DNA of 64,000 nt from Erythrobacteraceae bacterium CFH 75059 (GTDB lineage Bacteria > Pseudomonadota > Alphaproteobacteria > Sphingomonadales > Sphingomonadaceae): NCBI GenBank assembly GCA_004331795.1, contig SJSR01000001.1, positions 744,001 to 808,000 of the forward strand, given 5' to 3'. Every line of letters begins with the position of its first letter. The stretch's first letter is position 1. This document shows positions 16,642-26,181 of this stretch, piece after piece. The position numbers and the translations under genes are program-made. The notes beneath the pieces are model-generated. The model was given only the letters and a program-made list of their open reading frames with translations, did not search any database and was not told the DNA's origin.

Positions 16642-17882
16642 CGTCCGGCCTCCTGCCCAACCGCCGCCAGTGCCTGCGCCGGCGCTGCGTTCACGCCGTG
16701 CTGCTGGAGAAAGCGGCGGATGTTGCGCGCCGCCTGGCGCAGCCGCTGTTCGTTCTCGACCAGGGCGATCCGCACGAACCCCTCTCCATCCTCGCCATAG
16801 CCGACACCGGGCGCCACCGCCACGCGGGCCTCGGTCAGCAGGCGTTTGGCAAAGGCGAGGCTGCCCCAGTGCTTGAGCGCCGGAGGAAGCGGTGCCCACG
16901 CGAACATCGAGGCGGGCGGCGGCGGTATGTGCCAGCCTGCGCGGCCGAACGCCTCCACCAGCACGTCGCGGCGGTGGTGGTAAAGGCGGCGGTTCGCCTC
17001 GACGATGTCCTGCGGCCCGTTGAGCGCGGCGCACGCTGCCGCCTGCACCGGGGTGAAGGCACCGTAATCGAGATAGGATTTCACCCGCGTCATGGCCGCC
17101 ACCAGCTGCCGGTTGCCGACGGCGAAGCCGATCCGCCACCCCGCCATGGAGTAGGTCTTGGACAGGGAAGTGAATTCGATCGCGACGTCGCGGGAGCCCG
17201 CCACCTGGAGGATGGAGGCGGTGGGCCGTCCGTCGTAATAAAGCTCCGAATAGGCGAGATCCGAGATGATCCACACCCGGTTGTCGCGCGCCCACGCCAC
17301 CAGCCGCTCGTAGAACGCGAGGTCCACCGTTTCGGCCGTGGGATTGGAGGGATAGTTGACCACGAGCACGGTCGGCCGCGGCACGGTGAACGAAAGCGCC
17401 CGTTCAAGGCTGAGGAAGTAGTGTTCATCCGGGGTGGTCGGCACCGAGCGGATGGTGGCGCCGGCCAGGATGAAGCCGAAGGTGTGGATCGGATAGGAGG
17501 GATTGGGCGCCAGCACCACGTCCCCGGGCGCCGTGATGGCGGTGGCGAGGCTGGCAAGCCCTTCCTTGGACCCCATCGTGACCACCACCTCGGTTTCCGG
17601 ATCGACCTCCACGCCGAACCGCCGGGCATAATAGGCCGCCTGCGCCCGCCTGAGCCCGGGAATGCCCCTGCTCTGCGAGTAGCCGTGGGCATCGGGCTTG
17701 TGCGCCACCTCGCACAGCTTGGCGATGACGTGCGGCGGGGGCGGCAGATCGGGATTGCCCATGCCGAGGTCGATGACATCCGCGCCCTCAGCCCGGGCGG
17801 CGGCGCGCATGGCGTTCACTTCCGCGATGACGTAGGGCGGCAGACGCTTGATGCGGTAGAACTCATCCATCGGCAGGCGCAT
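16638..17882 (-). CDS. Class I/II PLP-dependent aminotransferase (AlaC/LL-DAP aminotransferase-like)
   Basis: A 414-residue fold-type I transaminase. The PLP-binding Lys242 lies in FTSLSKTYSMAGWRIGFA. The substrate-phosphate and carboxylate residues appear in VVNYPSNPTAETV and in WIISDLAYSELYYDG. The N-terminal FYRIKRLPPYVIAEVNAM and DLGMGNPDLPPP match the glutamate-pyruvate transaminase AlaC group, which makes alanine. The start at 17882 gives the usual length, though a second Met at residue 5 is possible. It is divergent from phaC and is followed by the crotonase gene. Confidence 0.9.
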   Translation of the reverse strand: MRLPMDEFYRIKRLPPYVIAEVNAMRAAARAEGADVIDLGMGNPDLPPPPHVIAKLCEVAHKPDAHGYSQSRGIPGLRRAQAAYYARRFGVEVDPETEVVVTMGSKEGLASLATAITAPGDVVLAPNPSYPIHTFGFILAGATIRSVPTTPDEHYFLSLERALSFTVPRPTVLVVNYPSNPTAETVDLAFYERLVAWARDNRVWIISDLAYSELYYDGRPTASILQVAGSRDVAIEFTSLSKTYSMAGWRIGFAVGNRQLVAAMTRVKSYLDYGAFTPVQAAACAALNGPQDIVEANRRLYHHRRDVLVEAFGRAGWHIPPPPASMFAWAPLPPALKHWGSLAFAKRLLTEARVAVAPGVGYGEDGEGFVRIALVENEQRLRQAARNIRRFLQQHGVNAAPAQALAAVGQEAGR

Positions 17883-18013
17883 CTTTCCCGGCGAGGGGCG
17901 GGATGCGCCCTCCCGCCGGCGGGTGTAGCGGCCGGCCCGCTCCGGCGCAAACCTTGACCGGCGCGGGATGACCGGGAACGTCTGCGGCAGGCCGCGTTGA
18001 GAAAGGTGCAGCC

Positions 18014-19873
18014 ATGAGTGACGACACCGCTCCCGATCCGTTCGCCAGCCTGTGGGACGCGCAGGCCCGTCTGTGGCGCGTCTGGTCGCAAGGGAGCGCG
18101 GAGGCGGCGGGCGGCCGCGAGGCCGACGCGCGGCCGGAGACGGACTGGGGTGCGCTGGCGCTGCGCCTTCAGGGCATGTGGATGGAGTTCCTCGCCGAGC
18201 GGCAGGATGATGGCCTCATGCGGTCGCTGTTCGACCCGTCCGCCGTGGCGCGCTGGCAGCAGCGCTGGCTGTCATCCGTCGTCGCCCCTTCCATGGAGCA
18301 GCAAGCCGCCCTGTGGCAGGAGGGACTGCGCGCCTGGACCCAGATTGGAGCGGCGGCCAGCCGGGCGGGCGAGGGCGAGGTTCCGGAACCCGACACGCTG
18401 CCGCGACAGGACAGGCGCTTCACGGACGTCGCCTGGCGGTCGCACCCTGCGTTTCTGGTGGTCCACCAGACCTATCTGCTCGTCGTCGAGCACCTGCGGG
18501 CGCTGGCGGAGCGGCAGACGCACTTGCCGCCCAAGCTGCGCGAGCAGCTGCGCTTCTTCACCGACGCGGCGAGCGAGGCGGGCAGTCCGGCGAACCTGCC
18601 CTGGCTCAATCCGGTGGTGCTCGAGCGCACGCTCGAGACGGGCGGCGAGAACCTTGTGCGCGGCATGCAGAACCTGTTGCGGGATCTGCGGCGCGGCCAG
18701 CTGACCCATAGCGATCCGGATGCCTTCAGGGTCGGCGAGAACCTCGCCACCACCCCGGGCAAGGTCATCGCGCGCACCCGCCTCTACGAAGTGATCCAGT
18801 ACAGCCCCGCCACCGACAGCGTGCTGGAGGTGCCGCTGGTGATCTTTCCGCCATGGATCAACCGGTTCTACATTCTCGATCTCAATCCGCGGAAGAGCTT
18901 TGTCCGCTGGTCGGTCGAACAGGGGCTGACCGTGTTCATGGTCAGCTGGAAGTCGGCCGACGCCAGCCTCGGCGATGTCACCTGGGACGATTACGTGCAG
19001 GCGCAGATCGACGTGGTCGACCTCGTGCGCGAACGGCTGAAGGTTCCAGCTGTGCACACCATCGGCTACTGCGTGGCGGGGACGACGCTTGCCGCAACCC
19101 TGGCCGTTCTGGCAGCCCGGGACGAGGCCGCGAAGATCCGCAGCGCGACCTTCTTCACCGCGCAGGTCGATTTCGCCGACGCGGGAGAACTGCTCAATTT
19201 CGTCGATGACCAGCAGCTCACTGCGCTGGAGGCGCTGACCCCCGAAGGGTATCTGGACGGCCGCTACATGGCCGCGACCTTCAACCTGCTGCGCGGCACC
19301 GACCTCATCTGGAACTACGTGGTCAACAACTACCTGCTGGGCGAGGACTACCCCGCCTTCGACCTGCTGCACTGGAACGGGGACGTGACGAACCTGCCGG
19401 CGAAGTGGCATCAGCAGTATCTGCGCGACCTGTACCGCGACAACAAGCTGGTGCAGCCCGGCGCGCTGACGGTCCTCGGCACCCCCGTCGACCTGTCGCG
19501 CATCACAACGCCCGCCTATGTGCAGAGCGGCCGCGAGGATCACATCGCTCCGGCACGCAGCGTCTGGAAGCTGGGCCGGCACCTTGGCGGCGAGGTGCGC
19601 TTCGTGCTCGCCGGTTCGGGCCACATCGCGGGTGTGGTGAACCCGCCGGATGCGCGCAAGTACCAGTACTGGACCTGTGACGATGCCGTCGACACTCTGG
19701 ACGCTTTCGAGGCGGCCGCCACAGAACATCCGGGAAGCTGGTGGCCGGACTGGTTCGCCTGGATCGAGAGCCAGGCGCCTGCCCGCGTCCCGGCCAGCGG
19801 ACTCCGCGTTCCGGGGTCGGATGGTGACACGGTGCTTGGCGATGCGCCCGGAGAGTACGTGCGTCAGCGGTGA
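18014..19873 (+). CDS. phaC: Class I poly(3-hydroxyalkanoate) synthase PhaC
   Basis: Polymerises (R)-3-hydroxyacyl-CoA to PHA at the granule surface. The 619 residues match class I synthases. The catalytic triad is readable: nucleophile Cys353 in the lipase-like box GYCVAG, Asp509 in GREDHIAP and His537 in GSGHIAG. The N-terminal domain ends near LTHSDPDAFRVGENLATTPG, and the alpha/beta-hydrolase core follows with VIFPPWINRFYILDL. A weak AAAGG site precedes the ATG. The phasin gene follows after a promoter region, and the aminotransferase gene diverges upstream. Confidence 0.97.
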   Translation: MSDDTAPDPFASLWDAQARLWRVWSQGSAEAAGGREADARPETDWGALALRLQGMWMEFLAERQDDGLMRSLFDPSAVARWQQRWLSSVVAPSMEQQAALWQEGLRAWTQIGAAASRAGEGEVPEPDTLPRQDRRFTDVAWRSHPAFLVVHQTYLLVVEHLRALAERQTHLPPKLREQLRFFTDAASEAGSPANLPWLNPVVLERTLETGGENLVRGMQNLLRDLRRGQLTHSDPDAFRVGENLATTPGKVIARTRLYEVIQYSPATDSVLEVPLVIFPPWINRFYILDLNPRKSFVRWSVEQGLTVFMVSWKSADASLGDVTWDDYVQAQIDVVDLVRERLKVPAVHTIGYCVAGTTLAATLAVLAARDEAAKIRSATFFTAQVDFADAGELLNFVDDQQLTALEALTPEGYLDGRYMAATFNLLRGTDLIWNYVVNNYLLGEDYPAFDLLHWNGDVTNLPAKWHQQYLRDLYRDNKLVQPGALTVLGTPVDLSRITTPAYVQSGREDHIAPARSVWKLGRHLGGEVRFVLAGSGHIAGVVNPPDARKYQYWTCDDAVDTLDAFEAAATEHPGSWWPDWFAWIESQAPARVPASGLRVPGSDGDTVLGDAPGEYVRQR

Positions 19874-19878
19874 GCGCC

Positions 19879-19941
19879 TGCTGCACTGCACAACAAAACC
19901 TTGCATTTTGCCGTGGGTCGCGTATATTGTGCGGTGCAGCA
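19879..19941 (+). promoter_or_regulatory. Phasin promoter framed by an inverted 15-bp repeat (candidate PhaR operator)
   Basis: A sigma70-like promoter is present, with -35 TTGCAT at 19901-19906 and -10 TATATT at 19923-19928, spacing 16. It is flanked by two copies of one element in opposite orientation: TGCTGCACTGCACAA at 19879-19893 and TTGTGCGGTGCAGCA at 19927-19941, identical after inversion except one base. The right copy overlaps the -10 element, as a repressor site would. PhaR, the phasin-gene repressor of alphaproteobacteria, binds TGC/GCA-rich sites, so it is the natural candidate. Confidence 0.75.
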
Positions 19942-19957
19942 ATCAGTGAGGACTCCC

Positions 19958-20653
19958 ATGGCATCGCGCAAGCCGCGCCCCAACGCAAAGCCCGCTGAAG
20001 GGCAGGACCGCAACGAACCCGACCTGCAGGCGATCGCCGCCGCCGTCGCTGCGCCGGACTCTCCGGCGGCAGCGGCAGAGCCGACCGGGGCGGTCGAAGC
20101 CGCGCCGGCCGCGGACACCGCACAGGCTCAGGCTTCGGTATTTGACGCAGCCCCGCCCGCCGACACGACAGACGCAAAGGACACCGACATGAACGACGAA
20201 GCGATCAACACCGCCAACGAGCAGCTGAACACGGGCATGGACGCCCTTTCCGGGCTCACCGGAGACATGCAGAACCGCATGCACGCCTTCTACGAGCGCA
20301 GCACCACCACCCTGTCCGACATGGCCGAGCTCGGCCGGGGCAATGTGGAAGCGGTGGTCGAAGCCGGCCGGGTCTGGACTTCGGGCCTGCAGGAACTTGG
20401 CCGCTCGGCGCTTGAGGACAGCCGCGGCCTTTATGAGGGACTGTCGGAGGACATGCGCCGCATGGCCGCGGTGAAGTCGCCGACCGAGCTGATGCAGCTT
20501 CAGGGCGAGCTTGCCCGCCGCAACATGGACGGCTTCATCGCCCATGCCTCGCGCAGCACCGAAACCATGCTCAAGCTCATCAACGACGCGTTCACGCCGG
20601 TGTCGAACCGCATGAGCGTGACCATCGAGACGCTGACCAAGAAGGCCGCCTGA
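19958..20653 (+). CDS. Phasin family protein (PHA granule coat)
   Basis: A 231-residue PHA granule-associated protein. Residues 1-75 are Ala/Pro/Lys-rich and probably disordered. From about residue 85 the sequence is amphipathic helical and matches the alphaproteobacterial phasin domain, with [50 protein letters not shown] and [22 protein letters not shown] 19958 was chosen because GTGAGGA sits 6-12 bases upstream and the -10 element lies 30 bases upstream; in-frame codons further upstream overlap the promoter. A strong terminator follows the stop. Confidence 0.93.
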   Translation: MASRKPRPNAKPAEGQDRNEPDLQAIAAAVAAPDSPAAAAEPTGAVEAAPAADTAQAQASVFDAAPPADTTDAKDTDMNDEAINTANEQLNTGMDALSGLTGDMQNRMHAFYERSTTTLSDMAELGRGNVEAVVEAGRVWTSGLQELGRSALEDSRGLYEGLSEDMRRMAAVKSPTELMQLQGELARRNMDGFIAHASRSTETMLKLINDAFTPVSNRMSVTIETLTKKAA

Positions 20654-20693
20654 ACAGGGCCGGAACACGCCAGGCCGCCCACGGGGCGGCGCG

Positions 20694-20723
20694 GGGACCG
20701 GGCGGTGAATGCCGTCCGGTCCC
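20694..20723 (+). terminator. Intrinsic terminator after the phasin gene
   Basis: A 12-bp stem (GGGACCGGGCGG pairing with CCGTCCGGTCCC, one G-T wobble) with loop TGAATG is followed by TTTGTCTTT. It sits 40 bases after the phasin stop, before clpS. Confidence 0.85.
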
Positions 20724-20787
20724 TTTGTCTTTCTGCGGACGCGCCGGCGCGCTTGCGCAAGGCGGCGGGCATACGATATTGACGGGC

Positions 20788-21189
20788 ATGATGACTGCCG
20801 TTCCCGACCTTCTTCCTGTCGTGCAGAGGGCGCATCGGTACTGCATCCCCGCGCCAGTGGCGGCTGCAGACGACGAGACCGGCAAGCCGGGAGGTCCGCA
20901 GGTCGGTGTCGCCACGAAGGCGCGCACCAAGCCGCAGAAGCCGAGCCGGTACCGGGTGCTCCTGCTCAACGACGATTACACGCCCATGGAGTTCGTGGTG
21001 CTCGTGCTCAAGCGGTTCTTCCGCATGGATCTCGAGGAGGCCACCCGCGTCATGCTCCACGTGCATCAGCGCGGGGTCGGCGTGTGCGGGGTGTTCCCTT
21101 ACGAGGTGGCGGAGACCAAGGTGAACCAGGTGATCGACTTCGCGCGGCAGAACCACCACCCGCTGCAGTGCACGCTTGAAAAGGCGTAA
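20788..21189 (+). CDS. clpS: ATP-dependent Clp protease adaptor ClpS
   Basis: Adaptor that delivers N-degron substrates to ClpAP. The core domain from residue 55 carries the family motifs: [20 protein letters not shown], then [39 protein letters not shown] and a final [12 protein letters not shown]. The N-degron pocket residues Asn-Asp and His are present. The N-terminal 50 residues are variable. ATG 20788 or the adjacent ATG 20791 is preferred; the frame is open to 20725 without a better start and the ribosome site is poor, so the start is uncertain. No clpA follows here. Confidence 0.9.
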   Translation: MMTAVPDLLPVVQRAHRYCIPAPVAAADDETGKPGGPQVGVATKARTKPQKPSRYRVLLLNDDYTPMEFVVLVLKRFFRMDLEEATRVMLHVHQRGVGVCGVFPYEVAETKVNQVIDFARQNHHPLQCTLEKA

Positions 21190-21215
21190 CCGGACCCGCG
21201 TCCGGCCGTTCCGCC

Positions 21216-22460
21216 TTGTTCCGCTTCATCCCCGCTCTCGACCGCTACATCTTCCGGCTCGTGCTTGTGCCGATGCTGGGCGTGTTCGCACTGGCGGCCA
21301 CGTTGCTGCTGCTGGACAAGATGCTGCGTCTGTTCCAGTTCGTCACCTCCGAAGGCGGGCCGGTGACGGTGGTGTTCACGATGCTGGCGACACTGATGCC
21401 GGAATATGCCAGCCTGGCCATTCCGCTGGGTCTGCTGCTGGGGGTGTTGCTGGCGTTCCGGAAGCTGGCGGTCAGCAGCGAACTGGACGTCATGCGCGCC
21501 GTCGGCCTGTCCTATGGCCGGCTGCTGCGGGTGCCCTACCTCATCACCGTGGTGATGATCGCCGTCAACATCGCGCTGGTCTTCTACCTCCAGCCCATCG
21601 GCCGCTACACCTATTCGCAACTCGACCACGAACTGCGCAGCGGCGCTCTGGGGGCATCGATCCGGGTGGGCGAATTCACCAGCCTTGGCGATCGCATGGC
21701 CCTGAGAATCGACGCCAGCGAGGATGACGGCCGGCGGCTGCTGGGCATCTTCGCCCGCGTGGCCAACGACCGGGGACAGGTGCTGTCGATTTCCGCCCGC
21801 GAAGGCCGGTTCCTCGCCAATGCCGAGAACCGTGACACGATCATCCTGCGGCTCGTCGACGGGTTGATCATTCAGGACACCGGCCCGGACCGCATCGGGC
21901 GTGAGCCGCGGGTGCTCACCTTCGCGCAGAACGACCTGCCGATCGACCTGCCCGCACTCGAGCGCTTCCGCAGCCGCGGGGACTCGCAGAACGAGTACAT
22001 CCTGCCCGAACTGCTGAGGATCGGTTGGGCGAGCGACACGCCGGAGGCGGAGCGCAACGCGACCCGGGCGTCGTTCAACTTCCGGCTGGTGGAGGTCGTC
22101 ATGATGGCGCTGCTGCCGCTGCTGGCGGTGGCGCTGGCCATCCCGCCCAAGCGCTCGACGAGCGCACTGGGTGTCTTCCTCGCCATCATCATGGTGGTGT
22201 CGTACCACAAGATCAACCAGTACGGGGAGGACGTCGCGGCGCTCGGACTCGTTGACCCGGTGATCGCTCTGTGGACGCCGTTCGTGCTTTTCGCCGCCCT
22301 CATCGTGTGGATGTATCATCGCGTCGCCCATGTGCCCGGCGGACAGGCGATCGGTGCGCTCGAGGCGGCCGCCGCGCGGGTCAGCGCGCGAGTCAGGCGG
22401 ATGCTCGCACGACGCCGGGCGCGTCCGGCGCCCGCACTGCTGGCCACGGCCGAGGGATAG
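21216..22460 (+). CDS. lptF: LPS export ABC transporter permease LptF
   Basis: Inner-membrane permease that, with LptG and LptB, extracts lipopolysaccharide for transport across the periplasm. It is 414 residues with TM segments near 14-34, 60-85, 105-125 and three near the C-terminus, and a periplasmic jellyroll domain between. The conserved cytoplasmic coupling segment reads FRKLAVSSELDVMRAVGLSY. RYIFRLVLVPMLGVFAL opens the first helix. The start is TTG 21216 (FRFIPALDRY), with only a weak ribosome site. lptG follows after a 13-base gap. Confidence 0.92.
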   Translation: MFRFIPALDRYIFRLVLVPMLGVFALAATLLLLDKMLRLFQFVTSEGGPVTVVFTMLATLMPEYASLAIPLGLLLGVLLAFRKLAVSSELDVMRAVGLSYGRLLRVPYLITVVMIAVNIALVFYLQPIGRYTYSQLDHELRSGALGASIRVGEFTSLGDRMALRIDASEDDGRRLLGIFARVANDRGQVLSISAREGRFLANAENRDTIILRLVDGLIIQDTGPDRIGREPRVLTFAQNDLPIDLPALERFRSRGDSQNEYILPELLRIGWASDTPEAERNATRASFNFRLVEVVMMALLPLLAVALAIPPKRSTSALGVFLAIIMVVSYHKINQYGEDVAALGLVDPVIALWTPFVLFAALIVWMYHRVAHVPGGQAIGALEAAAARVSARVRRMLARRRARPAPALLATAEG

Positions 22461-22473
22461 CGGTCGCAAGCCG

Positions 22474-23574
22474 GTGCAGAACCTCGATTTCTTCCCGTCG
22501 CGCACGCTCACCGTCTATCTGGCGCGGTTGTTCGTGGTCCGCATCGCCGCTGTGCTCGTGATGCTGATCCTCGTGCTGATGATGCTCGACCTGCTCGCCA
22601 AGAGCGGCGAGATCCTGGCCGTTCCCGGCAACGGGCAGGCGCAGCTGCTCACCTATGTCAGCCTGCGCATGCCGGAACTGGTCGAGACGTTTCTGCCCTA
22701 TTCCGTCCTGCTGGCGACCATCATCACCCTGCTGACGCTCAACCAGAACAGCGAGGTCATCGCCATGAAGGCGGCGGGCATGTCGGCGTTCCAGGTGCTT
22801 GCTCCCCTGTTGCTGACGGCGCTGGTCGTCTCGGGGCTCAGCTTCGCCTTCAACGAACGGATCGTGACCCGCGCGACGGCGACGCTGTCGGCGTGGTCAG
22901 CCAACGATTACGCGCCCCTGCCGCCCGGCTCCGACGTGCTGGCGAACGTCTATCTGAGCGACGGGACGAACGTGCTGATGGCCGAGACGGTGTCCGGCCA
23001 TGGCGAGTCGACGCGCCTCAGCGGAGTGACGTGGTACCGGCTGGGTCCGGGAGGCCTGATCGCCGAGCAGATCACCGCGCCGGCCGCGACCTATGCTGCG
23101 CCCGGATGGCGGTTGACGGATGCGACCCGTTTCTCGGTCGAGCGCGTCGCCCGCACGGCGGTTCCGGAGGTCATCGTCGGCGAGGGGATCCAGCCCGATG
23201 CCTTGCGGCTGAGCCGGGTCAATCCGGATGCCGAAACCTTCCGCAGCCTCGGCCAAATCATCGAGCAGTACCGCCAGGCGGGGCGGCGCACCAGCGCGCT
23301 GGAAGCGAGCCGCTGGCACAAGCTGTCCGGCCCGCTGGCGGCGTTCCTGATGCCGCTGCTCGGCGCGATCGCGGCGTTCGGCCTCGCCCGGTCCGGCAAG
23401 CTGTTCGTGCGCGCCCTCATCGGGATGGCGCTGGGCTTTGCCTATTTCGTGTTCGACAATGCCGCCCTCGCCATGGGCAGCTTCGGCGGCTATCCCCCCG
23501 TACTTGCCGCGTGGCTGCCGTTCGTGCTGTTCTTCCTCATCGGCCAGACGGTTCTGGTGCGCACGGAGGAGTGA
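22474..23574 (+). CDS. lptG: LPS export ABC transporter permease LptG
   Basis: Partner permease of LptF. The 366 residues give six TM segments around a periplasmic beta domain; the coupling segment is LNQNSEVIAMKAAGMSAFQV. The first helix is VVRIAAVLVMLILVLMMLDL and the last segment LAAWLPFVLFFLIGQTVLV. GTG 22474 gives VQNLDFFPSRTLTVYLAR, the expected N-terminus; the frame is open further upstream but overlaps lptF. It converges on the desaturase gene. Confidence 0.93.
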   Translation: MQNLDFFPSRTLTVYLARLFVVRIAAVLVMLILVLMMLDLLAKSGEILAVPGNGQAQLLTYVSLRMPELVETFLPYSVLLATIITLLTLNQNSEVIAMKAAGMSAFQVLAPLLLTALVVSGLSFAFNERIVTRATATLSAWSANDYAPLPPGSDVLANVYLSDGTNVLMAETVSGHGESTRLSGVTWYRLGPGGLIAEQITAPAATYAAPGWRLTDATRFSVERVARTAVPEVIVGEGIQPDALRLSRVNPDAETFRSLGQIIEQYRQAGRRTSALEASRWHKLSGPLAAFLMPLLGAIAAFGLARSGKLFVRALIGMALGFAYFVFDNAALAMGSFGGYPPVLAAWLPFVLFFLIGQTVLVRTEE

Positions 23575-23688
23575 ACCTGGCCCGCGGCCGCGCACCCGGC
23601 GCGGCGCCGCGTCCGCCGCTTGCCAGGCACGCAGAGACAAGAGGCGGCCCGGAACGGGCGCAGCGGTGCTCCGGCAGGGGCTGCCGGA

Positions 23689-24819
23689 TCAGCGCACGAC
23701 CATGGTGCTGCGCGCGATCCGCGCGACCAGCGGCGCCATGCCGGCATGATTGGCGCTGTCATAGGTCGATCGTTCGCCAAGCTCGCGCCGCAGACGCCGG
23801 TGCGCCTCGGGGAGGTCATGGTAGGGCATCGACGGCATGAGGTGATGCAGCGCATGGTAGCGCAGCCCCACCGGCGCCCACAATTCGGCCCAGATCCCTG
23901 GCGGCGGCACGTTGACGCTGTCGAGGAACTGCGCCGTCACCGTCATCGCCTCGCCCTCGTTCTCCCACAGGTGCGCCACCAGGGTGCGCAGCTGGTTGAG
24001 CACGGCCACGACCGACACCACCGCCACCAGCACCAGCAGCGGAGTCCAGCCGATCACGAAGCCCGAGCCGATCAGCACCCATGACCACGCAAAGCCGCCC
24101 GCCTCCTGCCAGAGCACGCGGCGCCGCAGCTCGGCATCCGGTTCGCCGCGGCGGTAGTCGGGATTGATGGCCAAGGCCGACAGCCGGGTCCAGACCAGCC
24201 GCCGCACGGACGGCACCAGAGCGCCGAGCGGCACCAGCACGGCGAAGCGGATCATCAGGCCGATGAACAGGAACGCCGCCATCACGATGAAAAGCGGCAG
24301 GCTCCACGGCTTCATCAGAGCCAGCGGCAGGTATTCGGGATCGCCGCGCGTGCCGTACTGGGTGCGTTTGTGATGCTGCGTGTGCACGCCCTCATACATG
24401 AAGGACGGCGTGAGCAGGGGAATGCCGACAAGCAGGTTCCAGCCTAGCCGGAAACCCGGCAGCGCATCGCGGCGCACATGCGACAGCTCGTGAATGAACA
24501 GCAGCGCCCGGTACAGGGCCAGCACGGCGACGAGGCCGCAGGCGAGCGCCAGCCATGGGGACGTCGCCAGGATCGCCCCCGCGAGCGCGCCGTAGCCGAG
24601 CAACGCCGAAAGGCCGAGGTCGGTCCAGTAGACCGCCGGCCGGGCCACGCCCAGATCACGGGTGAGGTCGCGCGCCGCGCGCAGCAGCTCGCGGTCGTCG
24701 CTGTGCAGATAGTCGACGCGCCGCGCCCGCGCCCCATCGCCCGCCGCCGGGGCTGCGGGCGCAAGGCCGGTGCCGAGTTCAATCGCCTGCTGCATCGTCA
24801 TCGCGCTGCTTCCATTCAT
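23689..24819 (-). CDS. Membrane fatty acid desaturase
   Basis: A 376-residue di-iron membrane desaturase. All three histidine boxes are present: H110-x3-H114 in FIHELSH, H146-xx-H149-H150 in GVHTQHH, and H322-xx-H325-H326 in YHALHH. Hydrophobic helices surround the first two boxes (LALACGLVAVLALYRALL, LFIVMAAFLFIGLMI). The substrate could be an acyl lipid or acyl-CoA. The start MNGSSAM may instead be the Met at residue 7. It diverges from the YghO-like gene by 140 bases, which makes a lipid-modification pairing attractive but unproven. Confidence 0.88.
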   Translation of the reverse strand: MNGSSAMTMQQAIELGTGLAPAAPAAGDGARARRVDYLHSDDRELLRAARDLTRDLGVARPAVYWTDLGLSALLGYGALAGAILATSPWLALACGLVAVLALYRALLFIHELSHVRRDALPGFRLGWNLLVGIPLLTPSFMYEGVHTQHHKRTQYGTRGDPEYLPLALMKPWSLPLFIVMAAFLFIGLMIRFAVLVPLGALVPSVRRLVWTRLSALAINPDYRRGEPDAELRRRVLWQEAGGFAWSWVLIGSGFVIGWTPLLVLVAVVSVVAVLNQLRTLVAHLWENEGEAMTVTAQFLDSVNVPPPGIWAELWAPVGLRYHALHHLMPSMPYHDLPEAHRRLRRELGERSTYDSANHAGMAPLVARIARSTMVVR

Positions 24820-24960
24820 TTCCTATGCCGGGTCCGCCCATGCACCGCCAGCGGGCGTTTTCCGCCACTGTCATCGAGCCGCTCGCTTGACATGCCGTGG
24901 CGGAGCGGTTCCAGAACATCCGGCGCCGCCTTAGCAGAGCCAAGCTGAACGGAACACAGC

Positions 24961-26118
24961 GTGAGCACCACCGAGCTAGTGATCGAGCCTGTCACGGGCA
25001 AGAGTGGACGCGCCCGCTTCGTTGACACCGGACGGGCGTTCGCCGCCTCCACTGCGCACAGCGTGCCGCAACTCCGGCGCGAGCAGCTTGAACTGCTCGA
25101 CCCGGCCCGCAACCCCTATTTCGGACATGCCCGGGTCCAGCTGTTCCTGGCCACACGCGGAGGCGAGCCCGTCGGGCGGATCGCCGCGCACATCGACGAG
25201 CTTGCCCTCGCCATGCCCGCGGCGCAGGGCTTCGGCCCCGGCACCGGCCTGTGGGGCTATTTCGACGCCGCGGACGCGGCCACGGCCGCCGCGCTGCTGG
25301 CACAGGCCGAAGCGTGGCTGCGCGCGCAAGGCATGACGCGGGCGCTGGGACCGCTGTCGCTGTCGATCTGGGAGGAGCCGGGGCTGCTGGTGCGCGGCCA
25401 CGATCACGCCCCGACCGTGATGATGGGGCACCATCCGGAACACTACCGGCAGTGGATCGAGGCCGCCGGCTATCGCAAGGCCAAGGCGCTGCTGACCTAC
25501 GAGCTCGATGTGGCGCAGCAGTTTCCGCCCCTGATCGAGCGCATCATCCGTTCGGGCGAACGCAACCCGCAGATCCGCGTGCGCGAGGCGGGCCGGGAGG
25601 ATTATGCGGGCGACGTGCGGATCATCCTCGACATCCTGAACGACGCGTGGTCGACGAACTGGGGTTTCGTGCCGTTCACCGAGCGGGAGATCGCCTATGC
25701 GGCGAAGAAGCTGAAGCCGCTCATCCACCCGCAGCTCGTCCGGATCGCGGAACTCGACGGCCGGGCGGTGGCCTTCATGATCACGCTGCCTGACATGAAC
25801 GAGGTGCTCGCCGCGATGAACGGGCGCCTCTGGCCGCTGGGTTGGGTGCGGCTTCTGCGCTGGCTGCGCCGTCCCCGCAGCCGCACCATGCGGGTGCCGC
25901 TGATGGGCGTGCGCAAGGAGCATCAGAACAGCCGGCTCGCCAGCCAGCTTGCCTTCATGATGATCGAGTACATCCGCCGCGACGCCGTCAGCACGTTCGG
26001 AGCGGTGCGCGGCGAGATCGGCTGGATCCTCGACGACAATCAGGGAATGATCGCCATCGCCGATGCCATCAACAGCCATGTCAACCGCGAGTACTGGATC
26101 CTTGAAAAGCCCATGTGA
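24961..26118 (+). CDS. YghO/bacterial ceramide synthase-like GNAT-fold protein
   Basis: A 385-residue soluble protein resembling the YghO family, whose members include the bacterial ceramide synthase of Caulobacter; genes of this group are often named N-acetyltransferase or, wrongly, dATP pyrophosphohydrolase. Typical segments are RNPYFGHARVQLFLATRGGE, PVGRIAAHID, ALGPLSLSIWEEPGLLVRG, WSTNWGFVPFTEREIAYAA, RIAELDGRAVAFMITLPDMN and MGVRKEHQNSRLASQLAFMM. These form two GNAT-like halves. No signal or membrane segment is seen. The GTG start at 24961 is preceded by only a weak purine stretch. Family membership is from memory of these motifs; acylation of a sphingoid base is inference. Confidence 0.75.
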   Translation: MSTTELVIEPVTGKSGRARFVDTGRAFAASTAHSVPQLRREQLELLDPARNPYFGHARVQLFLATRGGEPVGRIAAHIDELALAMPAAQGFGPGTGLWGYFDAADAATAAALLAQAEAWLRAQGMTRALGPLSLSIWEEPGLLVRGHDHAPTVMMGHHPEHYRQWIEAAGYRKAKALLTYELDVAQQFPPLIERIIRSGERNPQIRVREAGREDYAGDVRIILDILNDAWSTNWGFVPFTEREIAYAAKKLKPLIHPQLVRIAELDGRAVAFMITLPDMNEVLAAMNGRLWPLGWVRLLRWLRRPRSRTMRVPLMGVRKEHQNSRLASQLAFMMIEYIRRDAVSTFGAVRGEIGWILDDNQGMIAIADAINSHVNREYWILEKPM

Positions 26119-26181
26119 CACGCCTCCTTCCCTGCGGAGGACCCGATCGCTCCGGCATCGCCGCCGCATCGCGGTGCGCCC

